From: Pelecanus crispus
Taxonomy: Eukaryota > Chordata > Aves > Pelecaniformes > Pelecanidae
NCBI RefSeq assembly: GCF_030463565.1
Contig: NC_134675.1
Span: 17,567,862-17,631,861 of the forward strand
DNA length: 64,000 nucleotides
Direction of reading: 5' to 3'
Shown here piece after piece: positions 1 through 9,689 of the stretch (positions are counted from its first letter, which is position 1; each line of letters starts with the position of its first letter). Below the pieces are notes generated by a model. That model ran no database searches. It had not been told where the DNA came from and worked only from the letters and a program-made list of their open reading frames with translations. Both the position numbers and the translations under genes were made by a program.

Positions 1-20
1 TGAAATAAAGGGGTGGAGAT

Positions 21-596
21 TGTACTGGTTTTGGCTGGGATGGAGTTAATTTTCTTCATAGCAGCTCATATTGTGCTATGGTTTGGAATTGTGACCAAAA
101 GTGTTAGATATTGCTGAACAGTGTTTACACAGAGTCAAGGCCTTCTCTCTTTCTCACACTGCCCTGCCAGCAAGTAGGCTGGGGGTTCACAAGAAGTTGG
201 GAGGGGACACAGGTGGGACAGCTGACCCCAGCCGACCAAAGGGATATTCCATACCATATGACATCATGCTCAGCAAGAAAAGCTGCAGGGAAGGAGGAGG
301 AAGGGGGGCTGTTCGGAGTTATGGTGTTTGTCTTCCCAAGTAACCGTTACATGTGATGAAGCCCTGCTTTCCTGGAGATGGCTAAACACCTGCCTGCAGA
401 TGGGAGGTAGTGAATGAATTCCTTATTTTGCTTTGCTTATGCGCGCAGCTTTTGCTTTCCCTAATAAACTGTCTTTATCTCAACCCACGAGTTTTCACAC
501 TTTTACCCTTCTGATTCTCTCCCTTATCCCGCTGTGGGGGGAGTGAGTGAGCAGCTGTGTGGTGCTTAGCTGCCTACTGGGGTTAACCCACAACAC
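21..596 (+). mobile_element. ERV LTR, family A, plus orientation
   Basis: Starts TGTACTGGTTTTGGCTGGGA and ends near a ggttaaccca / caaca, the same ends found in the other family A copies at 5511, 32499, 34904, 42899 and 58942. It holds an aataaact polyadenylation-like signal near 461-470. It directly abuts the Polinton capsid relic. No clear target duplication is seen, and no ERV coding region follows, so it is read as a solo LTR. Confidence 0.75.
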
Positions 597-1455
597 AGAC
601 CAACTGATAATCCAGAGCAACAGCTGCTACTCCTACCGCGCCTTCATTGAGTTGCTTCTCAGTTACAGTCATGCCATGACACGCTGTCCACACACTCTTC
701 CACTGGGCTGTTCTACGAAGACACAGCCAGGCTGCAGGAAACAGTCATGCTGGATGGTGTTGGTAATCAGGTGTTTAGGGAATGCTCAACTCTGACAGCC
801 CAGAATAGGAGGACTGAACTGTAGGGACTCTTCCACAGTGATCTGTTCTTTCAAGACAAGCTTTTGTTGAACAACGTGGATATAAAAATTAACCTGATGT
901 GTAGGTTTTGTTCGATGAGCTCCCGAGCAGCAGGAGCCTGCAAGCTGACTACTTATGCCTCAGTGTTTGAGAAGAAGGTGTGGGTGGCACCTGGGTTGCA
1001 TTTGGGACATGCTGAGGCATTACTTATGGAAAATTGTTCCTGGGACAACTGCCCAAGCTTGTTGTTATTGGGTTCATAGATAATGACGCTTTTAGTGGCA
1101 ATTATGCTAAGGACACTTTCAATTTTAAACATTATTATATCAGTTTTGTGACCATCTATGTGGATGGTGAACAAATCCTGGTGAAACCACTGTAGCTTGT
1201 TCAGATTATTGGCAGCCATATGAAAGACCATTCCCTGCTGGTTGACAGGGAGGAGTTCACCCATGCCTATATCCTGTTCCCCTTCAACCTGTCTCCAGAT
1301 CAAGAATGTGCTGACCACTGTTCCCTGATTAAAACAGGGAACCTGAGAGCAGAATTACACTTTACAGGGACCTTGACCACCACCGTTAATATGATTCTGT
1401 ACGGCATATTTGACAACATGACAGAAATAAATGGGAAGAGACCTGCACTCTGACC
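596..1455 (+). pseudogene. Polinton/Maverick major capsid protein relic
   Basis: The plus strand, read in shifting frames, resembles the double jelly-roll major capsid (hexon-like) protein of Polinton/Maverick elements and adintoviruses. Recognisable blocks in order are YRAFIELLLSY (about 630-662), LNNVDIKINLM (about 867-900), VWVAPGLHLGHAEALL (about 978-1025), GFIDNDAFSGNYA (about 1071-1109), FVTIYVDGEQ (about 1146-1175), and FNLSPDQEC, then GNLRAELHF and ILYGIFDNM towards the end. At least two frame changes and in-frame stops (for example the TAG near 1194) break it, so it is dead. The N-terminal part is cut off by the LTR at its left. Assignment is from family knowledge and block order, without a database search. 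Confidence 0.75.
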
Positions 1456-1639
1456 ACATGTGAGAATGGACACCAAACAGCTTTCCTGGTTTCTTGCAGC
1501 AGACTCCCAATGCCAGAGAAACATTTCTGGGCATGTACCCGAGCTACTAGCTCCCTAAGGCCCATGTTTCTCCAAGACCAGCGAGTGTGGTTGTGAATAC
1601 GCATCCACAAAACCAACCTGGAGAGCGCTGGCTAGCAAT

Positions 1640-2230
1640 TTTCATAGAACCATAGAATCATAGAACCGTTTAGGTTGGAAAAGACCTTTAAGATCATCCA
1701 GCCCAACCATTAACCTAACACTACCAAGTCCACCGCTAAACCAATTAAGGGTAGAGTAATAATTAATTTCATGTTTCCTGGCTTGGTGGCTGGATTATTT
1801 TTTTAATGAAAGTAAAAACTAGGAATCATTAAGGTTGGAAAGGACCTCTAAGATCATCAGTCCAACCGTCAACCCAACACCACCATGCCCACTAAACCAT
1901 GTCCCAGAGTGCCACGTCTACCTGTTTTTTGAACGCTTCCAGGGATGGTGACTCCACCACCTCTCTGGGCAGCCTGTTCCAATGCTTGACCACCCTTTCC
2001 GTGAAGATATTTTTCCTAATATCCAACCTAAACCTCCCCTGGCGCAGCTTGAGCCCATTCCCTCTCGCCCTATCGCTAGCTACTTGAGAGAAGAGACCAA
2101 CACCCACCTCACTACAACCTCCTTTCAGGTAGTTGTAGAGCGCGATAAGGTCTCCCCTCAGCCTCCTCTTCTCCAGGCTAAACAACCCCAGTTCCCTCAG
2201 CCGCTCCTCATAAGACCTGTGCTCCAATAA
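1640..2230 (-). mobile_element. CR1 3' end with double tail
   Basis: The minus strand encodes the CR1 ORF2 C-terminal region (blocks [42 protein letters not shown]), followed by two successive CR1 tails: one around 1830-1890 and a second around 1645-1735. They are separated by about 90 bases including a ttaatgaaag / ggctggatt stretch. The 5' part is truncated at about 2230. The copy is about 90% identical at protein level to the inverted copy at 4380-5305. Confidence 0.92.
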
Positions 2231-2510
2231 TTCTCAGGCATAAGAGACAACAAGCAGTTGGCATTCTCCAGAAGACTTTTTATAAAATAACTTTTCCCAC
2301 AGTTGCTAGGCCCTACCAGAACAGCAGAAAAGGGGTGTTTCCATTGCATGCCCATGATCAAAAGCCATAGGGGAGGCTGTTAAAAGTTTTAGTCAGTATC
2401 ATTTTGTCATAGACCACCTTCTGTGTCTTCCAAAGGGGCCTGGTTTTTGTAGCCTGCTTCTCATTGTTCCTGATGATAGAGCCTTGCTCTATCATGATCT
2501 TTTTTAGGGT
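2231..2510. other. Unassigned spacer between CR1 and CR1 fragment
   Basis: No open frame or repeat that I recognise. It lies between the capsid relic and the polymerase relic, so it could be decayed Polinton sequence, but nothing in it proves this. Confidence 0.3.
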
Positions 2511-2514
2511 CATC

Positions 2515-3190
2515 ACTATCTGTATTTACACCATAATACGACCATAATCTCCCTGGAAGGGAGAGAGTTAGCAGCAGCCCTGTGAGGGAGTGATGGACAG
2601 GGTTGATGAGCAAAGGGCCTGGAGTGATGTGAACAAAAAGGAACACAAAATGAACAAAACAGGGCTTAAGCAGAGTTACCTCCAGCATTTGCATGTAAGG
2701 AAAGAAGTGCCTACAAGGCCCCATTATGGAGAAATCTCCCAAATGCTTTCTGGGAATTCAACATGCTGGGGTGCCTCTCTGAAGTGCCTGTGCGTTAATG
2801 CACATATCATGGGGAATAAACATGAGGAATTAGAGACCCATGTGCTGTTGCAGGGCTACAATCTTGTTGGGATCATGGCTCCCATGACTGGAGTGTTGCA
2901 ATGTTCTGTGAAAGAACAGCTGGAATGCATGGAGTTCTGCCTGGGGATGGATGATGAGCCACCTGAGAGCTTATGGGTAAGAATTAAAGAGCAGACCAGT
3001 ATGGGTAACATTGTAGTGGGTGTCTGCTACAGGCTGCCTGATCATGAAGAACAAGTGGATGAGGCTTTCCACAGAGAGCTAGAAGTAGCTTCACGTTCAC
3101 AGGCCCTGGTCCTCATGGGGGACTTCAACCACCCTGAAATCTGCTGAAGGGACAAGACAGCAGAGCATAAGCAATCCAGGAGGTTCCTAC
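2515..3190 (+). mobile_element. CR1 fragment, ORF1/ORF2 junction and endonuclease N-terminus
   Basis: An open frame at 2590-3147 includes CR1 endonuclease blocks: LKCLCVNAHIMGNKHEELE, WVRIKEQTSMGNIVVGVCYR and ALVLMGDFNHPEIC. The continuation (gggacaagacagcagagc) matches the CR1 at about 9186. The fragment stops abruptly at about 3190 and lacks any 3' end, which is odd for a LINE. It splits or borders the Polinton relic. Confidence 0.85.
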
Positions 3191-4075
3191 AAGGCTCTTT
3201 TTCCCTGTGCTTCCCATGAGGATAAATGGCAAGCTATTGTTTCCCCTGTGGGGCATTTGTGCTGGAGCCTGCCAGACTTTCTGCACCCACAGCAATGAAG
3301 AAAGACCCCTTGTGGGCACCTGGTATACCCTGGAACTGAACAAGGCTCTGCAGAATGGCTACAGGGTCTGTGAAATCTATGCTATTTGGCATTTTCAACA
3401 GAGGGATAGCGGTCTTTCATCAGATTATAAAAAACTACAACTCTGCCACAAGCAGGAAGCTTCAGGCTACCCAACCTGGTACACAGATGATGACAAAAAA
3501 GCTAAATAAGTTGAATATTGCAGGCAGAACGAAGACATTGTTTTACAGTCTTAACATATTAAAAAAACACACAAAACACCAAATTGCCAAACTGTTTTTA
3601 AATTCTCTGTGGAGTAAATTTGGTCAGGAGTCCAATCTTCTCTATACCACCATTGTGAGAGAACCAAACAAGCTGTACAGCTACCTCTTTTCTCAAGCTT
3701 ATGATGTGCGTCCATATAATTTTCTCAGTCAGGGTTTGGCCACTATCTTGTGAAAGCATGCCAAAGGATGTATAACCTTGGAGTGCAACACTGGCATTGT
3801 AATAGCCCTCTTAAACACATTATTTGTACATCTAGAGATTTACAGTCTCCTGGGTGTCCTGCAAGATCAATGAGTTTATCATGAGACAGACTCTGTGATA
3901 TTTGTCAGTGGTTCAGGTGACTGGAACCCCCTCCTCAGTGATTATTTCAGGGAGCTGAAGGGCAAGCTGCTGCCAGAGGAGCACATTACTGAGTTTGTTC
4001 TGCCAGGACCCCGAGTCCTTTGGTTACGAGCTGTCTGGGGGAAGATGTTGTTTAAAGACATCACTCTAAATGCAA
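3190..4075 (+). pseudogene. Polinton/Maverick protein-primed DNA polymerase B relic
   Basis: Translated blocks match the palm region of the Polinton family B polymerase. At 3207-3350 one frame gives MRINGKLLFPL and EERPLVGTWYTLELNKAL. Further on in that frame is KQEASGYPTWY. A frameshift near 3500 leads to KLFLNSLWSKFGQ (about 3583-3621), the family motif B, where the usual Gly after Trp is Ser. After a stop at 3751 and a gap, motif C is seen near 3880-3900 as ETDSVIF instead of the usual DTDS form, followed by GDWNPLLSDY and ITEF. The relic ends at about 4075 where LTR sequence begins. Frameshift, stops and the altered metal-binding motif show it is inactive. Confidence 0.85.
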
Positions 4076-4350
4076 CTGTGGCAGGTTCGCCTGGCTACCA
4101 GCCAAACTCTAACCTAGCTGCTCGCTCACTCCGCACTGCAGTGGTTCAGAGAGAGAAAAATATGAAGAACAAGAGTGAGAAAGCTCGTGGGTAAAAGATA
4201 AAGACAGGGAGATCGCATGCTAACTACTGTCATGGACAAAACGGAATTGACTTGGGGAAATTACCTTGATATCTTGCAGATTAAAATAAATATTTAATTA
4301 CTGATTCAGGTAGTGGGAAACAAAACAAACAAACAAACAAAAAAGAAACA
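4076..4350 (-). mobile_element. ERV LTR remnant, family B, minus orientation
   Basis: Starts tgtggcaggttcgcctggct and aligns, with many changes, to the reverse complement of the 3' half of the family B LTR at 9690-10434. Landmarks are aaagctcgtggg, gacagggagatcgc and gacttggggaaatta. It directly follows the polymerase relic, so the tail of the open frame at 3895-4194 is LTR-derived and not polymerase. An A/C-rich simple stretch (4321-4355) ends it. Confidence 0.7.
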
Positions 4351-4379
4351 AACATCTATGTTTGGACAAGCTGGTCTGA

Positions 4380-5305
4380 TGGGCCGGGTCCTGCACTTGG
4401 GTCACAACAACCCCATGCAACGCTACAGGCTTGGGGAAGAGTGGCTGGAAAGCTGCCTGGCCGAAAAGGACCTGGGGGTGTTGGTCGACAGCCAGATGAA
4501 CATGAGCCAGCAGTGTGCCCAGGTGGCCAAGAAGGCCAACAGCGTCCTGGCTTGTATCAGGAATAGTGTGGCCAGCAGGAGCAGGGAGGTGATTGTCCCC
4601 CTGTACTCAGCGCTGGTGAGGCCGCACCTGGAATATTGTGTCCAGTTTTGAGCCCCTCAATACAAGACAGACATTGAGGTGCTGGAGCATGTTCAGAGAA
4701 GGGCAACGAAGCTGGTGAAGGGTCTGGAGCACAGGTCTTATGAGGATCGGCTGAGGGAACTGGGATTGTTTAGCCTGGAGAAGAGGAGGCTCAGGGGAGA
4801 CCTTATTGCTCTCTACAACTACCTGAAAGGAGGTTGTAGCGAGGTGGGTGTTGGTTTCTTCTCCCAAGTAACTAGCGATAGGACGAGAGGGAATGGCATC
4901 AAGCTGCTCCAGGGGAGGTTTAGATTGGATATTAGGAAAAATGTCTTCACGGAAAGGGTAGTCAAGCATTGGAACAGGCTGCCCAGAGAGGTGGTGGAGT
5001 CACCATCCCTGGAAGTGTTCAAAAAACGGGTAGACGTGACACTCTGGGACATGGTTTAGTGGGCATGGTGGTGTTGGGTTGATGATTGGACTGATGATCT
5101 TAGAGGTCCTTTCCAATCTTAATGATTCCTAGTTTTTACTTTCATTAAAAAAATAATCCAGCCACCAAGCCAGGAAACATGAAATTAATTATTACTCTAC
5201 CCTTAATTGGTTTAGTGGTGGACTTGGTAATGTTAGGTTAATGGTTGGACTGGATGATCTTAAAGGTCTTTTCCAACCTAAACGATTCTATGATTCTATG
5301 ATTTA
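4380..5305 (+). mobile_element. CR1 3' part with double tail
   Basis: 5'-truncated CR1. It begins in the RT thumb region ([19 protein letters not shown]) and runs through [20 protein letters not shown] to the ORF2 end at about 5059. Two tails follow: one at about 5085-5130 and a second at about 5215-5305, ending with ttctatgattctatgatt. The spacer holds the same ccagccaccaagccaggaaa segment as the copies at 1640, 28530 and 41600. A single stop at 4649 interrupts the frame. Confidence 0.93.
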
Positions 5306-5510
5306 CACTTTTTGTCCCCCTTTTCAAGGCTAATCTTCATTCCCAAGCTCAACTTCACTCCAAGAACATTTCCTCCCCCCTTGCACGTTATCACTGCAAA
5401 TTATACTCATTCCCTTCAGTGAGGCAACAGGTGGCACAGGGTCAGGTTGCAATTAAGACATAGTAGTTTGTCTCTGCTGAGACAAAAGGGATGAGACAGG
5501 CCAAGGTCTG

Positions 5511-6052
5511 TGTTATGGTTTAACCCTGTAGGCATCTAAACACCGCACAACCGTTTGCTCTCTCCCCCCTTCCCCAGTGGGATGGGGGAGAGAATCAGGA
5601 AGAAAAATAAAATTCATGGGTTGAGAGAAAGACAGTTTAATAAGACAGAAAAGGAAGGGGAAATAATAATAACAACAACAACAACATACAAAGCAAGTGA
5701 TGCACAATGCAATTGCTCACCACCCGCCGACCGATACCCAGACAGTTCCCAAGCAGCAATTGCTGCTCCCCGGCCAACTCCCCCCAGTTTATATACTGAG
5801 CATGATGTCATATAGTATGGAATAGCCCTTTGGCCAGTTTGGGTCAACTGTTCTGGCTGTGCCCCCTCCCAGGTTCTTGTGCACCTGGCAGAGCATGGGA
5901 AGCTGAAAAAGTCCTTGCCTAGCATAAGCAGTACTCAGCAACAACTAAAACATCAGCATGTTATCAACATTATTCTCATCCTAAATCCAAAACACAGCAT
6001 TATGCCAGCTACAAGGAAGAAAATTAACTCTATCCCAGACGAAACCAGGACA
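5511..6052 (-). mobile_element. ERV LTR, family A, minus orientation (in block copy 1)
   Basis: Bounded by tgttatggtttaaccctgta at the left and cgaaaccaggaca at the right, the reverse complement of the family A ends. The left half belongs to the same subtype as the LTR at 42899. From about 5750 rightward it is nearly identical to the copy at 35190-35477. No primer-binding site lies to its left. The 205 bases before it (5306-5510) are unassigned. Confidence 0.8.
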
Positions 6053-6558
6053 CCCTGCTGGAGCAGTCCATTACTGAAGGACTGTACCCTGTGGTGAAGA
6101 ACTGCAGCCCGTGGGAAGGACCCACGTTGGAGCAGTTCATGAAGGACTGCAGCCCGTGGGAGGGACCCCATGCCGGAGCAGGGGAAGAGTGTGAGAAGGA
6201 AGGAGTGGCAGAGACAAAGCATTATGAACTGACCGCAACCCCCATTCCCCAGCCCCCTGTGCCGCTCAGGGAGGGAAAAGGAGGTAGAAGAGTTGGGAGT
6301 GAAGTTGAGCCTTGGAAGAAGGGAGGGGTGGGGGGGCAAGGTGTTTTTAGATTTGTTCTTATTTCTCATTGTCCTACTCTGTTTAATTGGCAATACATTA
6401 AACTAATTTCCCCAAGTCGAGTCTGTTTTGCCCGTGACGGTAATTGCTGAGTGATCTCCCTTGTCCTTATCCCGACCCATGAGCTGTCCTGTTGAGGAAG
6501 GGGAGTGACAGAGCGGCTTGGTGGGCACCTGGTGACCAGTCAAGGTCAACCCACCACC
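6053..6558 (+). mobile_element. ERV LTR, family B, 5'-truncated (in block copy 1)
   Basis: Matches the family B solo LTR at 9690-10434 from inside its 45-base tandem repeat to its end (gtcaacccaccac). It begins abruptly next to the family A LTR. The open frames here (for example 6091-6450 plus and 5953-6393 minus) recur almost unchanged in other LTR-B copies and are not genes. Confidence 0.8.
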
Positions 6559-6712
6559 CTGTCCACCAGGACCCCCAGATCCTTCTCTGCCAAGGTGCTT
6601 TCCAGCTTGTTGTCCCCCAGCATGTATTGGTGCATGGACTTCTTCTTCCCCAGGTGCAGGACTTGGCACTTCCCCTTGATGAACTTCATGAGACTTCAAG
6701 AGAGGGCAAGAC
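6559..6712 (-). mobile_element. CR1 fragment (RT region) in block copy 1
   Basis: The minus strand contains the CR1 RT/thumb stretch around the FNKGK-type motif. Landmarks on the plus strand are tgcaggacttggcacttcc and ttgatgaacttcatgag. It is about 150 bases, both ends missing. It is repeated at 35984-36137. Confidence 0.7.
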
Positions 6713-7105
6713 TGAGATAAAGAGGGACTGCGACTGCGAGAGAGAGAGAGGTGGGGGTGTGGCCGAGGTTGAGAGAGAGAGAGAGGCTAAGACTGAGAGG
6801 GAGATATTCACACATCCCAAGGGACACTTAGAGAGAGGGGGATAAGAGAGGTCAAGAGAGAGGCCGATGCCAAGAGAGAGACAGAGGGGCGGGGGGGGGG
6901 GGGGGCGAGGGGTGCGAGGCAGAGAGAGGGACAGAGAAGGGGAGATTAAGAAAGGCCGATGGGCTGATGGGGGAGAGAGAAGTCAAGGGCAAAAGACAGA
7001 GGGAGTGCGGACGAGACACAGAGAGAGGCAGGGGGGGCAAAAGAGGGAGAGAGGCAGAGGCTGAGACCATGGGTGGGGAGAGGGGGAGGGGGGCAGAGAG
7101 AAGAG
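6713..7105. repeat. GA-rich minisatellite with poly-G run (copy 1)
   Basis: Purine-rich, gagagagagg-type repeat on the plus strand, with a G run at about 6889-6905 inside it. The open frames in it are low-complexity artefacts. It recurs at 36138-36542, where the G run is about 10 bases longer. Confidence 0.85.
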
Positions 7106-7288
7106 CCTACTCACTGGTGGGGCAGTGTGAGAAGCAGAAAAGGCCTTGACTCCCTGTAAGCACTGCTCAGCAATAACAAAAACATCCCTGTATTATCAAC
7201 ACTGTTTCCAGTACAAATCCAAAACATAGCCCCATACTAGCTACTATGAAGAACATTAACTCTATCCCAGCCAAAACCAGCACAGAGG
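7106..7288 (-). mobile_element. ERV LTR-A fragment, minus (block copy 1)
   Basis: Landmarks ggggcagtgtgagaagcag, catactagctactatgaag and tatcccagccaaaaccagca match the reverse complement of the 5' part of LTR-A with a deletion. It is followed by about 50 bases (to 7339) that are also shared with the second block. Confidence 0.65.
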
Positions 7289-7339
7289 GAATAAAATTAA
7301 CTCATCACAGCAAGCTATTCCCTTTTGTTTTGGTAAACA

Positions 7340-7869
7340 AAGCACAGCCAGCAGTAAAGCTGAGGTTGCCAGAGAGGAGGAAAATAAATGATGCAACTAG
7401 AAGAGAGTTAGCAAACACCAAACACATTCACTGTTTAGCACCCTCTGACAGGACTGAGGCTTCTCTGTGTAATAGCAAAGAATCACCTTTTTCCTTCCTA
7501 AAAGTGCAGCCAGCAGAGGCAGCCAAAAGAGGCAGCAGCTTGTACAGCAGTCTCTTGGTTCTGCTTTGGGAGCTTCTGGATCTTCTGGGGAAAAGATCCA
7601 GGATCATCGAGGAACGCCTGGGAACCCTCTGAGAAACATGAGGGTGCCTGCTGCTGCCAGGTAAGAATGAGGTAGGGGGAGCCACAAGGATGTGGGTCTG
7701 AGGAAGCTCTAGCAGCTTCTAACAAGCATGATCAGCTGCCCTTGACCCAAGGGTGTCTGGAGCCTTTGTTACAACTGTAACCTGATTAGGGAGTGTCAAG
7801 CACCCTTTTAGCTGGTGCTAAGAAGAGGCCTATATAAGAGACCGCCCGAGTACAGCTGACAGACAGAGC
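7340..7869. other. Unassigned, possible CR1 5' leader
   Basis: This stretch precedes a CR1 ORF1 with no obvious element boundary. A TATA-like sequence (cctatataag) lies at 7830-7839 about 100 bases before the CR1 homology. It could be CR1 5'UTR/promoter or older sequence. I recognise no other feature. Confidence 0.3.
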
Positions 7870-8170
7870 AGTTTGCACACAAAGGTGCAAAGAAGGGGGC
7901 CTCAGCTGAATTTGTACCAGCATAACAGTCTCAGGTATGGTAGTGACATGCCACAGGGTGGTTTCTCCAACAGGTGCTGGAGCAGCTGCCCCTGCCAGGG
8001 CAGAGGCTTCATTGCAGACAGAACAGATGGTGGATGCAGCCCTCCAAGTCCCAGGCTGCAGGGAGTGCCTGTGGCCTCTCTCTGATGCCAGGAGAGATAG
8101 CCTTCTTTCCTGCAGAAGATATGCTGTCTCGGAGGAGCTGCATCACCAAGTGGAGGAGTTATGAGAGGAA

Positions 8171-9016
8171 GTGAGCAGGCTGCGCAGCATCAGAGAAGAT
8201 GAAAGGAAGATAGACAAGATGTTATCTGAGATGCAACAGCTTGAAGAGGCCTGGACCCCAACTGCAGTAGAGACGCAGGCAGTGTCCACCCCTAGTATTA
8301 AGGTAAGTGCAAACTCTGGAGAAGGCAAAGGATGGAAGCTGGTGACTTCTGGCACCCAGAGGAAGGCTCCTGACCTACCTAAGGGTTTACAACTACAAAC
8401 TAGGTTCACCACCCTCAATGTTGAAGAGGAGACACATGTGCCCACAAGCAAAGAACCTGGTCCACCTGACCCTAAACCATGCAAGACTACCAGGAAGAAG
8501 CAGCAAGTAATCATAATGGGTGACTCCCTGCTGCAGGGAACAGAAGCACCCATCTGCCTACCTGACCTATCATCTAGAGAGGCTTGCTGCCTGCTGGGGG
8601 CCAGGATCTGGGATGGTGTGGAGGGACTGCCGAAGCTTGTCCAGCCCTCTGACTACTAACCCCTGCTGTTCTTCCATGTGGGCACCAATGATACAGCTAG
8701 GGGAAACCTGGACAGTATCAAAAGTGAATACAGAGCTCTGGGGGTGGTAGTCAGGGGCATGGGGGCCCAGGCGGTGTTCTCCTCCATCCTGCTGGTGAGG
8801 GGAAAGGGTGTGAGGAAGAGGGCGCTGATAATGCAGGTCAATAATTGGCTGCGGAAGTGGTATTGGCGCCAGGGTTTTGCGTTCTATGACCATGGGACCC
8901 TGTTTGCAGATCAGCGTCTGCTTGGGAGAGATGGGACCCACCTCACTAAGCGGGGCAAAGGTATCTTTGCCAGCAGGATGGCTGATCTCATAAGAAGGGC
9001 TTTAAACCAAGAATGA
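8171..9016 (+). pseudogene. CR1 ORF1 SGNH-esterase domain, one stop
   Basis: Two same-frame-family segments (8171-8659 and 8678-9016) encode the esterase domain known from CR1-clade ORF1 proteins. Block I is VIIMGDSLLQGTE with the nucleophile Ser. The next block is HVGTNDTA (Gly-x-Asn), and the final block is DGTHLTKRGKGIFA with the Asp/His pair. A TAA near 8657 separates them. All catalytic residues remain, so decay is mild. Confidence 0.85.
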
Positions 9017-9689
9017 GAGAGGAGGGAGAGAGTAACCAGCAGCCCTGTGAGGGAGTGACAGACAGGGTTGACATGCAAAGGACATGGAGTGATATGACTG
9101 AAAGGTATCACAAAATCAAAAAAAGAGGGCCTACGTTCACAGGCCCTGGTCCTCATGGGGGACTTCAACCACCCCGATATCTGCTGAAGGGACAACACAA
9201 CAGGGCATAAGCAATCCAGGCAGTTCCTGGAGAGCATCAATGACAACTTCCTCATCCAAGTGGTAGAGGAGCCAAGGAGGAGAGTGGGCTCTGCCGGACC
9301 TCATACTCAACCACAAATAGGAGCTTGTTGGGGATGTGAAGGTCAAAGGCAGCCTTGGCTGCAGTGACCATGAGATGGTGGAGTTCAGGGTCCTGAGGGG
9401 AGGAAGCAGGTCAAAAAGCAAGATCACAACCCTGGACTTCAGGAGAGCAGCCTTTGGCCTCTTCAGCAATCTGCTTGGAAGAGTCCCATGGGATAGGGAC
9501 CTTAAGGGAAGAGGGAATCAAGAAAGCTCGGTAATATTCAAGAATCATCCCCTCGAAGCTCAAGAGTGGTCTATCCAAACGAGCAGGAAGTCAGGCAAAA
9601 AAGCCAGGAGGCCTGTGTGGATGAACAAGGAGCTCCTGGCCAAACTCAAACACAAAAAGGAAGCATACAGAAGGTAGAAGCAAGGCCGG

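Noticed and set aside
953..1318. Minus-strand 121-codon frame
   Set aside because: It is the antisense of the Polinton capsid relic, whose plus-strand blocks match a known family.
5953..6450. Open frames of 119-146 codons repeated at 9937 and 35378
   Set aside because: They lie in LTR sequence with in-frame tandem units and repeat because the LTR repeats; no gene features.
6713..7105. Arg/Glu-rich open frames on both strands
   Set aside because: Products of a GA-rich simple repeat.
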